Positions 7,611-19,174 of a DNA stretch of 34,203 nt are shown in pieces; within the stretch, counting starts at the first letter, position 1; each line of letters begins with the position of its first letter. Under the pieces are notes generated by a model. It was not told the DNA's origin, searched no databases, and saw only the letters and a program-made list of their open reading frames with translations. Origin of the DNA: an uncultured Lachnospiraceae bacterium (lineage in GTDB: Bacteria > Bacillota > Clostridia > Lachnospirales > Lachnospiraceae); NCBI GenBank assembly GCA_944380185.1, contig CALWGV010000084.1, positions 1-34,203 on the forward strand, in the 5' to 3' direction. A program made the translations under genes and the position numbers.

Positions 7611-9539
7611 ATGATGGACGAGCGTTTTTTGTGGATTGTGCGCTATCTCGACGAGGAGGGCAGAGAGGTCCCGGTGCGGGAGCTGGCAGAGCGGATGGAT
7701 GTATCTGCCAGGACTGTACGGAATATCCTCTCTCAGAATACAGATCAATGGAATAACGGCGGCTTCTTGCTGCAGCGGAGCCTGACCGGCGTGTCCATCC
7801 GCGTGAAAGATAAGGACAGGCTGCGCCGATTCCTGTCTGCGGGGACATCCGGCGGCTTTGACAATACGTCCCGCCTGAACCATATGCTGTGGCGTCTTTT
7901 GCAGAAGGGAGGATATCTGCGGATCGAAGAGCTGGCAGAGGAGATGAATGTGAGCCGGGCGACGCTGGACCGGCTGATGCCGGAGCTTAAGGCGGTGGCG
8001 GCGGAATATAACTTGACCGTGGTGTCCCGCCCCAAATACGGTATCCGCCTGGACGGAACGGAGGTAAACAAAAGAATATGCTATGCGCACCGCGTGCGCT
8101 CCCGGATCCTGGAGGATGATGAGGCGCTGACAAAGAGGGTTCAGGAGATACTTCTGGCGGCAATCCAAAATAATGGACTGGTGCTGGGAGACATCAACTT
8201 CTATAACCTGGTGCAGCACTGTGTCATCGCCCTGCGCCGCATTGCCTCGGATAATCGGCTGGATGAAACCTCTCCGCTGCAGACCGGGGAGGAGACGGAG
8301 GAGGAGATAGCGGCAGAGAGGCGGACCGCCCGGGAGATCGTGGAACGCCTGGAGACGGAATTCCGGGTCGATATTCCGGCAGGGGAGGAGCAGTATATCG
8401 TGATGCACCTGCTGGGAAAAAGGGTGCTGGATCGAAGCCACACTATTACGGATGAGGTATTGGAGTGCATCGACGCAATCTTTGCGGAGATAAAGGAGAA
8501 AAAGGGTATTGACCTGACCGGAGATACCGAGCTGCGGGCCGCCCTGGCCCTCCATGTGCAGCCTTTGCTCTCCCGGCTGCGCTATGGACTTAAGCAGGAC
8601 AATCCCATCCTGTCAGATATCAAGCGGGAGATGACCGCGGGCTATGAGCTGGCGCTGTGCGCCGTGTCCGTGATCGAGAGGCTTTTTGGATATCGGATGA
8701 ATGAGGATGAAGCCGGATACTTAGCCCTGCATTTCACCGTGGCCATGGAGAGAAGGGAGACGGGGACGCGGGGCAAAAAAATCGCTGTGGTCTGCGCCTC
8801 CGGCAGAGGAACAGCCAGGCTCATCGTATACCGCCTGACAAAGAGGTACCATTTCCGGCAGGAGGATTTGATCCTGACCTCCGCTCTTCTTTTGGACACC
8901 CTGAATATGTCGGAGCTTCTGTGTATTTTGTCCACAATCCCTTTGACGAAGGAATACCCCGTGCCGGTGATTCTGATCGATCTGGCCATGAGCGAGCAGA
9001 GCATGGAGAGAGTGGATCGTTTTCTGGCAGAGGGCGGACGGAATGCGGAGCAGGGCGATGGGGGAGAGGGCCGACAGGCGGAGATATTGGACGGCGGAAA
9101 AGACAGAGAACGGGGTGGAGATACGGAGATATTTTGCTTTCCCGACCAGCGGCTGGGAAGCCGGGAGGAGGTCCTGAATTTCCTGTGCGGTCATCTGGAG
9201 GAAAAAGAAGGAGATGGGATTCCGGCGGATTTTCGCAGCCAGGTCTTTCGGCGGGAGGAACTGTCCTCCACAGAGGTGGGAGGGAGTCTGGCCCTGCCCC
9301 ATCCCTATCAATATGATGGGAAAAAGACCTTGCTGGCGGTACTGACTCTGCGCAAGCCGGTTCGCTGGAAATACAATACGGTGCGGCTGGTGATCCTGAT
9401 GGCCTTTCCGATGGAGGAGAGCGAGGAGAGCCGCCGGCTAAACGACGCAGTGGCAGCTCTGGCCTGTGACCGGGAGGCCCAGAGACGCTTGCTGGAAAGC
9501 CGGGACGAGACGGCAGTGCGCAGTCTGCTGCTGGGATAG
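7611..9539 (+). CDS. LicR-like PRD transcriptional activator with EIIB and EIIA domains
   Basis: A 642-residue regulator with the full LicR/MtlR layout. There are two N-terminal helix-turn-helix regions (about 5-60 and 90-135), two PTS regulation domains, a Gat-like EIIB domain with CASGRGTA (Cys395), and a fructose-type EIIA domain with ALPHPY (His564). All four PRD histidines are visible (His203, His266, His315, His374). HPr phosphorylates such proteins to activate them; the cognate PTS components phosphorylate them to silence them when sugar is absent. It almost certainly controls the downstream cellobiose-family PTS genes. A Gly/Asp/Glu-rich linker (about 473-505) separates EIIB and EIIA. 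AGGAGG lies eight bases before the ATG; a second ATG follows directly. Confidence 0.93.
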   Translation: MMDERFLWIVRYLDEEGREVPVRELAERMDVSARTVRNILSQNTDQWNNGGFLLQRSLTGVSIRVKDKDRLRRFLSAGTSGGFDNTSRLNHMLWRLLQKGGYLRIEELAEEMNVSRATLDRLMPELKAVAAEYNLTVVSRPKYGIRLDGTEVNKRICYAHRVRSRILEDDEALTKRVQEILLAAIQNNGLVLGDINFYNLVQHCVIALRRIASDNRLDETSPLQTGEETEEEIAAERRTAREIVERLETEFRVDIPAGEEQYIVMHLLGKRVLDRSHTITDEVLECIDAIFAEIKEKKGIDLTGDTELRAALALHVQPLLSRLRYGLKQDNPILSDIKREMTAGYELALCAVSVIERLFGYRMNEDEAGYLALHFTVAMERRETGTRGKKIAVVCASGRGTARLIVYRLTKRYHFRQEDLILTSALLLDTLNMSELLCILSTIPLTKEYPVPVILIDLAMSEQSMERVDRFLAEGGRNAEQGDGGEGRQAEILDGGKDRERGGDTEIFCFPDQRLGSREEVLNFLCGHLEEKEGDGIPADFRSQVFRREELSSTEVGGSLALPHPYQYDGKKTLLAVLTLRKPVRWKYNTVRLVILMAFPMEESEESRRLNDAVAALACDREAQRRLLESRDETAVRSLLLG

Positions 9540-9611
9540 GGCGATAACAGGGCGGAGGCAGTCTTGTGTGCACGAGAGAGGAGGAAGCGGCTGGCCAAGC
9601 CGGGAGATGGG

Positions 9612-10496
9612 ATGAAAATCATGCTGGTATGTATGTCGGGGATTACGACAAATGTTTTGTCTAATAAGCTGCAGGCCTACGGAACGAAAAAAGGAAGGGA
9701 AGACAGTTTCCTCGCCTGTAAGACCGGTGAGGCTGAGGAGTTTCTGCCGGAAATGGATCTGATTCTGATTGCCCCCCAGGCCCGCTACGCGGCCGATGGA
9801 ATCCGCAGGAAGGCGGAAGAACAGGGCATTCCCGCCAAAGACGTGGAGGAGGAGGCCTTTGTTCTTGGCCGCGTGGAGGAGATCTATGGACAGATAGACA
9901 GGTTTCGTCCCGCGCAAGAAACAGGAATGACAAAAGAGGCGGCAGGGGAAAAAGGGAGGAGAGAGAGGAAGCTGAGGCCTTGGGATATCTTTGCCATTTG
10001 CGGCGACGCTGCGGTCAGCTGCTTCCCTCTCCTGCTTCTGGCAGGCGGCTCTTGGCTTGTCAGCCGGCTGACTGAATCGGAGACGGCCAATGTCCTTTGG
10101 CAGGTCAGCGGAGGGATTTTTAACCTGTATTTCCTCTTTGCGGTGGGATATCAATACGGAACACGACTGCAGCGGCCGCGTTTTCAGGGAGCCATCCTCG
10201 CAATGGGCAGCCCCCTGGTGCTCCTTCCGCTGACAGGAGTGGAGACGCATGGCGCGGGCACGCTGCGCATCAGTACAGGGAACATCCCGCTGGATTATTT
10301 TGGATTTCGCTACACGCCGGTCATGCTGGCTTTTGCTTTGATTGCGATTCTTGCGCTGGATTTACTGTATCGCCGCAGCACGAAGGGACACGATATTACC
10401 TTTAATGCGCGGACCATGGCCAATATGGCGCTGCAGGGAGGTCTTGTCTTTGCGGTTTTTCTGCTTCTGCGCTTTCTGCTGCAAATCCTTTCTTAG
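9612..10496 (+). CDS. PTS cellobiose-family EIIB fused to a half-length EIIC-like membrane domain
   Basis: A 294-residue protein. Residues 1-98 form a lactose/cellobiose-family EIIB domain with the phosphorylatable Cys7 in LVCMSGITTN. A basic linker (about 100-120) leads to about five hydrophobic segments (126-150, 159-180, 190-207, 225-245, 267-292). This C-terminal part resembles only the N-terminal half of the EIIC encoded next door: both have a charged turn followed by GxxLxLLP/GAFMLLTP and then a long helix before a cytosolic loop. The second EIIC half, with the NISEPLVFG substrate loop, is absent, so it cannot be an ordinary permease. The start at 9612 is chosen because the EIIB fold begins there and GGGAG is five bases upstream; a TTG at 9564 would give a longer, unlikely form. 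It may be a membrane-tethered EIIB or a sugar sensor for the PRD activator. Confidence 0.75.
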   Translation: MKIMLVCMSGITTNVLSNKLQAYGTKKGREDSFLACKTGEAEEFLPEMDLILIAPQARYAADGIRRKAEEQGIPAKDVEEEAFVLGRVEEIYGQIDRFRPAQETGMTKEAAGEKGRRERKLRPWDIFAICGDAAVSCFPLLLLAGGSWLVSRLTESETANVLWQVSGGIFNLYFLFAVGYQYGTRLQRPRFQGAILAMGSPLVLLPLTGVETHGAGTLRISTGNIPLDYFGFRYTPVMLAFALIAILALDLLYRRSTKGHDITFNARTMANMALQGGLVFAVFLLLRFLLQILS

Positions 10497-10591
10497 CAGG
10501 CTTTTCCTTATGGAGAGGAAAAAGGAGATAAGGTAATGCAGGGCGTCCGGCGCTATGATGGAGGTATCTTACAAAGCAGGAGGTACCAAGT

Positions 10592-13637
<3,046 letters not shown>

Positions 13638-13647
13638 GGAGGCGGCC

Positions 13648-14016
13648 ATGGAAGGATTGGAACTGGTCAGCTTTCAGCTGATCTCAGCGGCCGGCGGAGC
13701 CAAGAGCATGCTGATCGAGGCCCTGCAGCTGGCGAAGAAGGGTGATTTCCAGGCGGCAAGAGACAAGATAAAAGAGGCCGATGAGTGCTTTGTCCAGGGA
13801 CATCAGTCCCATATGGAGCTTCTGACAAAGCAGGCGGAGGGAGAGTCCCTGCCCTTTGACCTTCTGCTGGTTCACGCGGAGGACCAGATGATGAGCGTGG
13901 AGATAACAAAGCTGCTGGTCGAGGAGCTGATTGAACTGTACGAGAATAAGGCGGCGGATCTTCAGTCTGCTTCCCACCGCCCGGAGCAGCCGCAGGGCAG
14001 TACCAGGCCGCTCTGA
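13648..14016 (+). CDS. PTS lactose/cellobiose-family EIIA
   Basis: A 122-residue helical phosphocarrier of the LacF/CelC type, which works as a trimer. The phosphorylated His76 is in LLLVHAEDQMM. GGAGG lies shortly before the ATG, ten bases after the EIIB stop. The domain normally ends near LIELYEN (about residue 100). Here about 22 further residues run into the 3' end of the convergent methyltransferase gene, overlapping it by 55 bp. It completes the set EIIC-GH1-EIIB-EIIA, and no terminator separates it from the opposing gene. Confidence 0.95.
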   Translation: MEGLELVSFQLISAAGGAKSMLIEALQLAKKGDFQAARDKIKEADECFVQGHQSHMELLTKQAEGESLPFDLLLVHAEDQMMSVEITKLLVEELIELYENKAADLQSASHRPEQPQGSTRPL

Positions 14017-14882
14017 GTGACCGGCAGCCCCACTTCCTCGGCCTCCACATGGCCGCCGAGGCGGCGGGTGATCTCCGTGTTCATCATGTAGGAGAGGACG
14101 GCGGGCTGGAGTCCGGTGGTATAGGAGTTGATCAGGAAGAATAAAGGCTCCTTTGCTAGGATAGCCGTGCAGGCCTTGACGAGCGGATGGATGGCGTCTT
14201 CGATCTTCCAGATCTCGCCCTTGGGGCCGCGGCCGTAGGAGGGGGGATCCATGATGATTCCGTCGTATGCGTTGCCGCGGCGGGCCTCGCGCTCCACAAA
14301 TTTCATACAGTCATCGACAATCCAGCGGATGGGGGCATTCTCCAGGCCGCTGGATTTGGCGTTTTCCCTGGCCCAGGTGACCATGCCCTTGGAGGCGTCC
14401 ACATGGGTCACGCTGGCTCCCGCCGAGGCTGCCGCCAGAGTGGCCCCGCCGGTGTAGGCGAAGAGGTTGAGGACCTTGATGGGGCGGATAGGGGAGTCAG
14501 CGCCGGCTGCAGCCTGCGTTTCCCGCTGTACTCTGCGGCGGATGAGGGCAGAAAACCAGTCCCAGTTGACCGCCTGCTCAGGGAAGAGGCCGGTATGCTT
14601 GAAGCTGAAGGGCTTTAGCTGAAAGGTCAGGGGGCGGCCGGCCGCGGTGGTGTAGCCGATGCTCCACTGTTCCGGCAGGTCAAAAAACTGCCACTGGCCG
14701 CCGCCCCGTTCGCTGCGGTGGTAGTGAGCGTTGGGATGTTTCCAGCCGCGGTGCGTCCGAGGGGTGTCCCAGATTACCTGGGGATCGGGCCGCACCAGAA
14801 GGTATTTGCCCCAGCGCTCCAGCTTTTCGCCCTTTGAACAGTCAATCACCTCATAATCCTTCCATTTATCTGCAATCCACAT
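13962..14882 (-). CDS. Class I SAM-dependent rRNA methyltransferase-like protein
   Basis: A 306-residue cytosolic methyltransferase of the RlmI/RlmK-like class (COG1092 type). The SAM-binding motif I is VLNLFAYTGGATLAA and the catalytic motif IV is DPPSYGRG. The N-terminal part (DRVRPDPQVIWDTP-like region, then NAHYHRSERGGGQW) is typical of this subgroup, as is the end GLVLPCGCSGRWE. The start at 14882 is preferred because AAGGAAGGGA lies eight bases upstream on the minus strand; an in-frame ATG at 14906 has no RBS. Its own promoter is visible. It is a housekeeping-like gene sitting inside the PTS cluster, and its 3' end overlaps the EIIA gene. The rRNA target is not deducible. Confidence 0.88.
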   Translation of the reverse strand: MWIADKWKDYEVIDCSKGEKLERWGKYLLVRPDPQVIWDTPRTHRGWKHPNAHYHRSERGGGQWQFFDLPEQWSIGYTTAAGRPLTFQLKPFSFKHTGLFPEQAVNWDWFSALIRRRVQRETQAAAGADSPIRPIKVLNLFAYTGGATLAAASAGASVTHVDASKGMVTWARENAKSSGLENAPIRWIVDDCMKFVEREARRGNAYDGIIMDPPSYGRGPKGEIWKIEDAIHPLVKACTAILAKEPLFFLINSYTTGLQPAVLSYMMNTEITRRLGGHVEAEEVGLPVTQSGLVLPCGCSGRWEAD

Positions 14883-14919
14883 GAGAAATTTTCCCTTCCT
14901 TGTCATATTTGCTTATCCC

Positions 14920-14948
14920 ATAGTATCATACAAAAATGCCATGGTCAA
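14920..14948 (-). promoter_or_regulatory. Sigma-A promoter for the methyltransferase gene
   Basis: On the minus strand TTGACC (plus positions 14943-14948) and TACTAT (14920-14925) are separated by 17 bp, about 38 bases from the chosen start. Confidence 0.7.
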
Positions 14949-14996
14949 AAGGTATTTTATGAAGAAAGGTTTTTGGAAGAAAAGAGACTGCGCGCA

Positions 14997-15025
14997 TTGT
15001 GGGGCGGCGTTTGCCATGCTATAAT
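14997..15025 (+). promoter_or_regulatory. Sigma-A promoter for the first rpiR gene
   Basis: TTGTGG (14997-15002) and a perfect -10 TATAAT (15020-15025) are 17 bp apart, in the divergent spacer with the methyltransferase gene. Confidence 0.8.
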
Positions 15026-15075
15026 AGCAGCAGAACCTGGCGATGATCTGTCCGCAGTGAAAAAGGGGGAAGGCG

Positions 15076-15867
15076 ATGAAGATTGAACGGGTCAGTCTGC
15101 TGAATCGACTCTGCAGCGTATTTAATCGCTGCACTCCGGGCAGCCCCGACTATGTTCTGGCGGCCTATTTTCTGCGGCATTATTATGAAATGGAGCACCT
15201 GAATATCTACGACGTGGCGGAGGCTTGCTACTGCTCCCGCAGCAGCATTCGCCGCTTTGCCCAGTCCATTGGATTTGACAATTATAAAGATTTCAAAGAG
15301 CAGTTTTCCAAATATGACGACAAAGTCTCCCAGCATGTGGACAGCCTGGGTTATGACGACTACAAGGCCTATCTTCTGCGCTCCGTCAACAGCATGATAA
15401 CAGGGCTCACACATCGGATCTGCGAGGCGGAAGACACCAAGCGTCTGCTGAATGATATCTATGAAAGGGAGACAGTGGTCTTTTACTGCACAGGAATGTC
15501 GGAGACGATCGCCATAGAATTTCAGCGGGAAATGATCCTGTGCCAGAAGCTGGTCCACGTATCTACCGATTTGGAGACCTGCAGGACCCTTCTGGCATCT
15601 TCTCCCGGCAGCAGTCTGCTGATCGTCATAACCGTCACCGGAAATTTTGCCCGTCAGAGTCTGCCGGCGGTCCGGGAGATGCAGGGGAAGAAAACTCTTC
15701 TCATCGTGGAGGAGGGGACGGATCTGGCGGCGGATTTTGATATGGTTTACGCGCTGGCCTCTCAGGACAGCGAGCCCAATGTATACCTGTACGGCCGTTA
15801 TGGGATCATCTGTTTCTTTGATCTGCTCTTCTACCTCTATGACTTAAATTATCCGGTGAACTGCTGA
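15076..15867 (+). CDS. RpiR-family transcriptional regulator (HTH plus SIS domain)
   Basis: A 263-residue DNA-binding regulator. The N-terminal winged helix region (about 1-80) contains LNIYDVAEACYCSRSSIRRF, the RpiR-type helix-turn-helix, followed by GFDNYKDFKE as in other members. The rest is a SIS sugar-phosphate-binding domain (about 115-250), rather divergent. It faces the minus-strand IIBC-GH1 operon and probably controls it, sensing a phosphorylated glucoside. GGGGGAAGG lies just before the ATG. Its gene has its own promoter and is convergent with the IIBC gene. Confidence 0.88.
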   Translation: MKIERVSLLNRLCSVFNRCTPGSPDYVLAAYFLRHYYEMEHLNIYDVAEACYCSRSSIRRFAQSIGFDNYKDFKEQFSKYDDKVSQHVDSLGYDDYKAYLLRSVNSMITGLTHRICEAEDTKRLLNDIYERETVVFYCTGMSETIAIEFQREMILCQKLVHVSTDLETCRTLLASSPGSSLLIVITVTGNFARQSLPAVREMQGKKTLLIVEEGTDLAADFDMVYALASQDSEPNVYLYGRYGIICFFDLLFYLYDLNYPVNC

Positions 15868-15892
15868 TCATAGTGCTGCAGGGCAGAAAAGT

Positions 15893-15929
15893 GCCGCAGT
15901 GCGGCGGAGAATATCCGTCATACTGCGGC
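15893..15929. terminator. Stem-loop between convergent rpiR and IIBC genes
   Basis: GCCGCAGT (15893-15900) and ACTGCGGC (15922-15929) form an 8-bp stem. Short T-runs follow on either strand (CACTTTTCT on minus, CCTTTG on plus), so it may stop both convergent genes, weakly. Confidence 0.5.
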
Positions 15930-15972
15930 CTTTGCATGGTCTCGTATTTTTCGGCATTATGGATTCGGAAAA

Positions 15973-17358
15973 TCAGGCTTTTGCCTCCGCCTTCTTTCCC
16001 AGCACTAAGGTCACAACGAAGGCGACGATGACCGCCAGGATCATGACGACCAGGGACCAGATCAGATTGGTGTTGGTGCCGTCAGGGCTGATGTAGGCCG
16101 GGATGGAGATGAATCCGGGCGTGGAGATGACATACTGGGTCATGCCCACCAGGCCGGCCAGCAGACCGCCTATGCCGCCGCCGATCATTGCGCCGATCAG
16201 AGGATATTTCTTGGTGAAGAGGACGCCGTATACGCCGGGCTCGGTGATACCGCACAGAGCGGTTACGCCTGCGCCGGTGGCGACGCTCTTGTCATTGACA
16301 TCCTTGGCGATCAGAGCTGCTGCCAGGCAGGCGCCGCCCACGGCCACATTGGCGGGGGCCATGCCGGTGCAGATGAGCGGATCGGAGCCGACCTCAGCCA
16401 GCAGGGCAAATACCACGGGATAGGTGGCGTTGTTCATGCCGAAGAATACCATCAGAGGCGTGGTGATGCCAATGATCATGACGGCGATGGGCGGAACGGC
16501 ACGATAGATGGCCAGAACGCCGTTTGCCAGCCAGGTACCGGCCGTATTGCCGATGGGGCCCAGGACGATCAAGGTGACCGGCACGGTGATCAGGATGGTG
16601 ATTAACGGAACGAAGATCGTCCGCAGGTACACCGGCATGTGCTTCTGCAGGAAACGGTAGATTACCGACATAAACAGTACGCCCAGGATGATCGGGAATA
16701 CAGTGGAGTTGTAGGCGATCTGCGCGATGGGAATTCCGGCGAAGCTCAGACCTTCTGCATTATTGATGGTGGAATACAGAAGAATTGCGCCCAGGAAGGC
16801 TCCCAGATAGGCGTTGGATTTGAGCCTGGAGGCGGCAGAAAAGCCAATAAACACCGGCAGGAAGTAGAAGGTCGCCTGGTTGATGGCGTAGATTACCGTG
16901 TAGGTGCCGGACTCGGTGGACACGCCAAAGAAGGTGGTGAGCAGCGTCAGAACCGCGCCGGTAAGTCCGCCGGCTACCAGCACCGGGATAACCGGCGAGA
17001 AGGTGCCGCCGATGAAAGACATAATCGTATTGAGAACATTGCCTTTCTGCCGTCCCATATCCTCCTTCAGCGCCTCAGCGTCTTCCACGACGCCGGTGGT
17101 CTTGATGCCGTCGTGCTTTTCAAATTCCTCATAGAGGGTGGCCACATCCTGTCCCACCACAAACTGGTATTCGCCATTCTGGACAACCATTCCCAGCAGA
17201 CCGGGGATGTGCTTTGCCTTCTCCTCGTTTAATTTGCTGCTGTCGCGCAGCTGCAGGCGCAGACGGGTCATGCAGTGGCTGACGCCGGAAATATTGCCCT
17301 CGCCGCCGCAGGCCTCGATTATTGCACTGCATATCGCTTTATAATCTTTCTTTGCCAT
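15973..17358 (-). CDS. PTS beta-glucoside (Glc-family) EIIBC permease
   Basis: A 461-residue BglF-like permease. The N-terminal EIIB domain has the phosphorylated Cys29 in SHCMTRLRLQL. The EIIC domain (about 105-455) has some ten hydrophobic helices and the conserved substrate-site motif GITEPGVYG. No EIIA domain is attached, so an EIIA must come from elsewhere, for example a glucose-type EIIA encoded outside the window. The ATG has GGGGGAA upstream on the minus strand. It lies 94 bases downstream of the GH1 gene in the same operon. That spacer has a GCCGGA/TCCGGC stem, which could adjust relative expression. Confidence 0.95.
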   Translation of the reverse strand: MAKKDYKAICSAIIEACGGEGNISGVSHCMTRLRLQLRDSSKLNEEKAKHIPGLLGMVVQNGEYQFVVGQDVATLYEEFEKHDGIKTTGVVEDAEALKEDMGRQKGNVLNTIMSFIGGTFSPVIPVLVAGGLTGAVLTLLTTFFGVSTESGTYTVIYAINQATFYFLPVFIGFSAASRLKSNAYLGAFLGAILLYSTINNAEGLSFAGIPIAQIAYNSTVFPIILGVLFMSVIYRFLQKHMPVYLRTIFVPLITILITVPVTLIVLGPIGNTAGTWLANGVLAIYRAVPPIAVMIIGITTPLMVFFGMNNATYPVVFALLAEVGSDPLICTGMAPANVAVGGACLAAALIAKDVNDKSVATGAGVTALCGITEPGVYGVLFTKKYPLIGAMIGGGIGGLLAGLVGMTQYVISTPGFISIPAYISPDGTNTNLIWSLVVMILAVIVAFVVTLVLGKKAEAKA

Positions 17359-17452
17359 AGTTGTTTCCCCCTGTTATTTCTGGCGATGCCGGACACAAAA
17401 ATCTGTCTGTCTCCGGCACCATTGCCAATGTTTAAAAGATTTATGCGTTCTG

Positions 17453-18937
17453 TCAGTTTTCGGCTTCTGTGCTGGTGGCATCGAAGTCGCGCCATTTTTC
17501 CATATCGGCGCCCCATTCCCTGCCGTTAGAGCGGATCAGGCGGGAATACCAGTAGAAGGAGTCCTTCTTATAACGTTTCAGGTCCCGCACCTCACTGTCG
17601 GTGGTGTTGACAAAGACCAGACCGTAGCGTTTGGCCATGCCGTTGCCGGTACTCAAAAGGTCGGTGAAGGACCAGGGATTGAAACCGAAGACCTGAACGC
17701 CGTCGGCAATAGCCAGCCCCACATTGTAAATATACTCGCGCAGATAGTCGATGCGTCCCTGATCGTGGATTTTCCCATCTTCCCCCAGATCCTCGTGAGC
17801 GCCGTAGCCGGCTTCCGTGATGACCATCGGCAGATGGTAGTGATCCCACAGATAGCGCAGAGCGTAGCGCATGCAGGTCGGATCGATGTGCCAATCCCAA
17901 TCGGTGACCTCCACGTAAGGATTGCGGGTGAGGGCATATTCGCCGGGCAGATTGGGATAGGTGAAATCTCCCTTGATTCCGGTCTTGTTGAGGCCAATCT
18001 CCTGCGTGTAGCTGTTGTCGGGAGCAAGCCCCACATCGGAGCGGTAGCAGTTGACGGCGATAAAGTCGATCTTGGCCTGCGCGATCAGCTCCATGTCTCC
18101 GGGCTGGATGCCGGGGTCGATATCGTTCTCCTTCCAGTAGTTCCGGACAAAAGAGCTGTACTCGCGGAAAACATAAAAATCGTCCCAGATTTTCTGCGTC
18201 AGCTCTTCTGCGTTCATCGCGGCGATCTGGTCCTCGGGTTTGCAGGAATAGGGATAAATCGGCACATAGCCGGGGACCGGTCCGATCTTGCCGCCTTCCA
18301 CCAGCTCATGGCAGGCGATGACTGCCTTGGCGTGACACATATTCATGATATGGTTGATCTGCCATTTTTCTTTGAACCAGTCGGTGCAGCCCTTGGATAC
18401 GCCCAGCCAGTCGCCGTAGACGATCTGCATGTTCTGCTCATTGATGGACAGCCAGTATTTGACCCGGTCGCCGAAGTTCTCAAAGCACACGCGGCAGTAG
18501 TAGTCAAATTCATCGATGATATCCCGGTTATGCCATCCACCGTATTTTTCGTCCACCCAGCAGGGCATGTCGTAGTGGTAGAGGGTGACGATGGGAGTGA
18601 TTCCGGCGGCGACCAGCTCATTGATCAGATTGTTGTAAAATTCCAGCCCCTTGGGATTGACCTTGCGGTCTGCTGCGGGAATCAGACGGGACCAGGAGAG
18701 GGAGAAGCGATAGCTGGTAAAGCCGCATTCCTTCATCAGCGCCACATCTTCCTTATAGTGGTGATAGTGGTCTGCCGCAATGGAGTTGTCTGCGTAGGGC
18801 TTTTTGGTCTGCGAATTGAGGTCGATGATGGCGGGGGTTCGCCCGTCTTCTGCAGTGGCGCCTTCCACCTGCCAGGCCGCCGAGGAGGCGCCCCATAAAA
18901 AGCCTTCGGGGAATGTGGGATTTTCTCTGTATTTCAT
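17453..18937 (-). CDS. GH1 6-phospho-beta-glucosidase (divergent subtype)
   Basis: A 494-residue cytosolic GH1 enzyme. The acid/base Glu167 is in SINEQN and the nucleophile Glu375 is in MVITEAGYG, where the usual ENG triplet reads EAG. The phosphate-binding region LLSTGNGMAKRYG (about 427-439; Lys436, Tyr438) is kept, so a 6-phosphorylated substrate is expected. It is only distantly similar to the other GH1 proteins of the window and has about fifteen extra C-terminal residues (GREWGADMEK and on). AGGAGG is nine bases before the ATG on the minus strand. It is the first gene of the operon with IIBC, under a promoter-operator region at 18970-19008. Confidence 0.93.
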   Translation of the reverse strand: MKYRENPTFPEGFLWGASSAAWQVEGATAEDGRTPAIIDLNSQTKKPYADNSIAADHYHHYKEDVALMKECGFTSYRFSLSWSRLIPAADRKVNPKGLEFYNNLINELVAAGITPIVTLYHYDMPCWVDEKYGGWHNRDIIDEFDYYCRVCFENFGDRVKYWLSINEQNMQIVYGDWLGVSKGCTDWFKEKWQINHIMNMCHAKAVIACHELVEGGKIGPVPGYVPIYPYSCKPEDQIAAMNAEELTQKIWDDFYVFREYSSFVRNYWKENDIDPGIQPGDMELIAQAKIDFIAVNCYRSDVGLAPDNSYTQEIGLNKTGIKGDFTYPNLPGEYALTRNPYVEVTDWDWHIDPTCMRYALRYLWDHYHLPMVITEAGYGAHEDLGEDGKIHDQGRIDYLREYIYNVGLAIADGVQVFGFNPWSFTDLLSTGNGMAKRYGLVFVNTTDSEVRDLKRYKKDSFYWYSRLIRSNGREWGADMEKWRDFDATSTEAEN

Positions 18938-18969
18938 TGAGTGATTCCTCCTGTCTTTTCCTCAGAGCT

Positions 18970-18988
18970 TCGATTTCGGCCGAATCGA
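18970..18988. promoter_or_regulatory. Palindromic operator candidate upstream of the GH1-IIBC operon
   Basis: TCGAT-T-TCGGCCGA-ATCGA forms a 19-bp inverted repeat with a perfect 8-bp centre. It lies between a -10 TATACT (minus strand, plus positions 19003-19008) and the GH1 start, where a bound repressor would block the polymerase. The nearby RpiR regulator is the likely ligand. Confidence 0.65.
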
Positions 18989-19002
18989 TATCTGTTAATT
19001 CA

Positions 19003-19008
19003 AGTATA
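19003..19008 (-). promoter_or_regulatory. -10 box of the GH1-IIBC operon
   Basis: TATACT on the minus strand sits about 65 bases before the GH1 start. The -35 region (about GACATT/GCAGGA) is poor, suggesting dependence on an activator. Confidence 0.5.
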
Positions 19009-19115
19009 GAGAAAGAAAAAATGTCCTGCGTTCCAGATTCTGCACCCTGACAGAAGGAGAGGCAGTGCAGGAAACCGGCGTGAGGACGGTGGATGGAGGC
19101 CGAAGGGGGGTATGT

Positions 19116-19143
19116 TTGCTTCGGGAAAAAACTGTGCTAGAAT
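19116..19143 (+). promoter_or_regulatory. Extended -10 promoter of the AraC-like gene
   Basis: TTGCTT (19116-19121) and TAGAAT (19138-19143) are 16 bp apart, and TG precedes the -10 by one base (TGC-TAGAAT), an extended -10. Its place inside the longest open frame supports the later start at 19175. Confidence 0.65.
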
Positions 19144-19174
19144 GGAAGCAGAATATGGCGGGGAGGAAGAACAT

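Noticed and set aside
9021-9120. Possible frameshift or insertion in the PRD regulator linker
   Set aside because: The Gly/Asp/Glu-rich stretch stays in frame and falls between EIIB and EIIA, where such linkers are usual.
17765-18898. 377-codon plus-strand open frame opposite GH1
   Set aside because: It lies wholly inside the GH1 gene on the minus strand, without RBS or family features.
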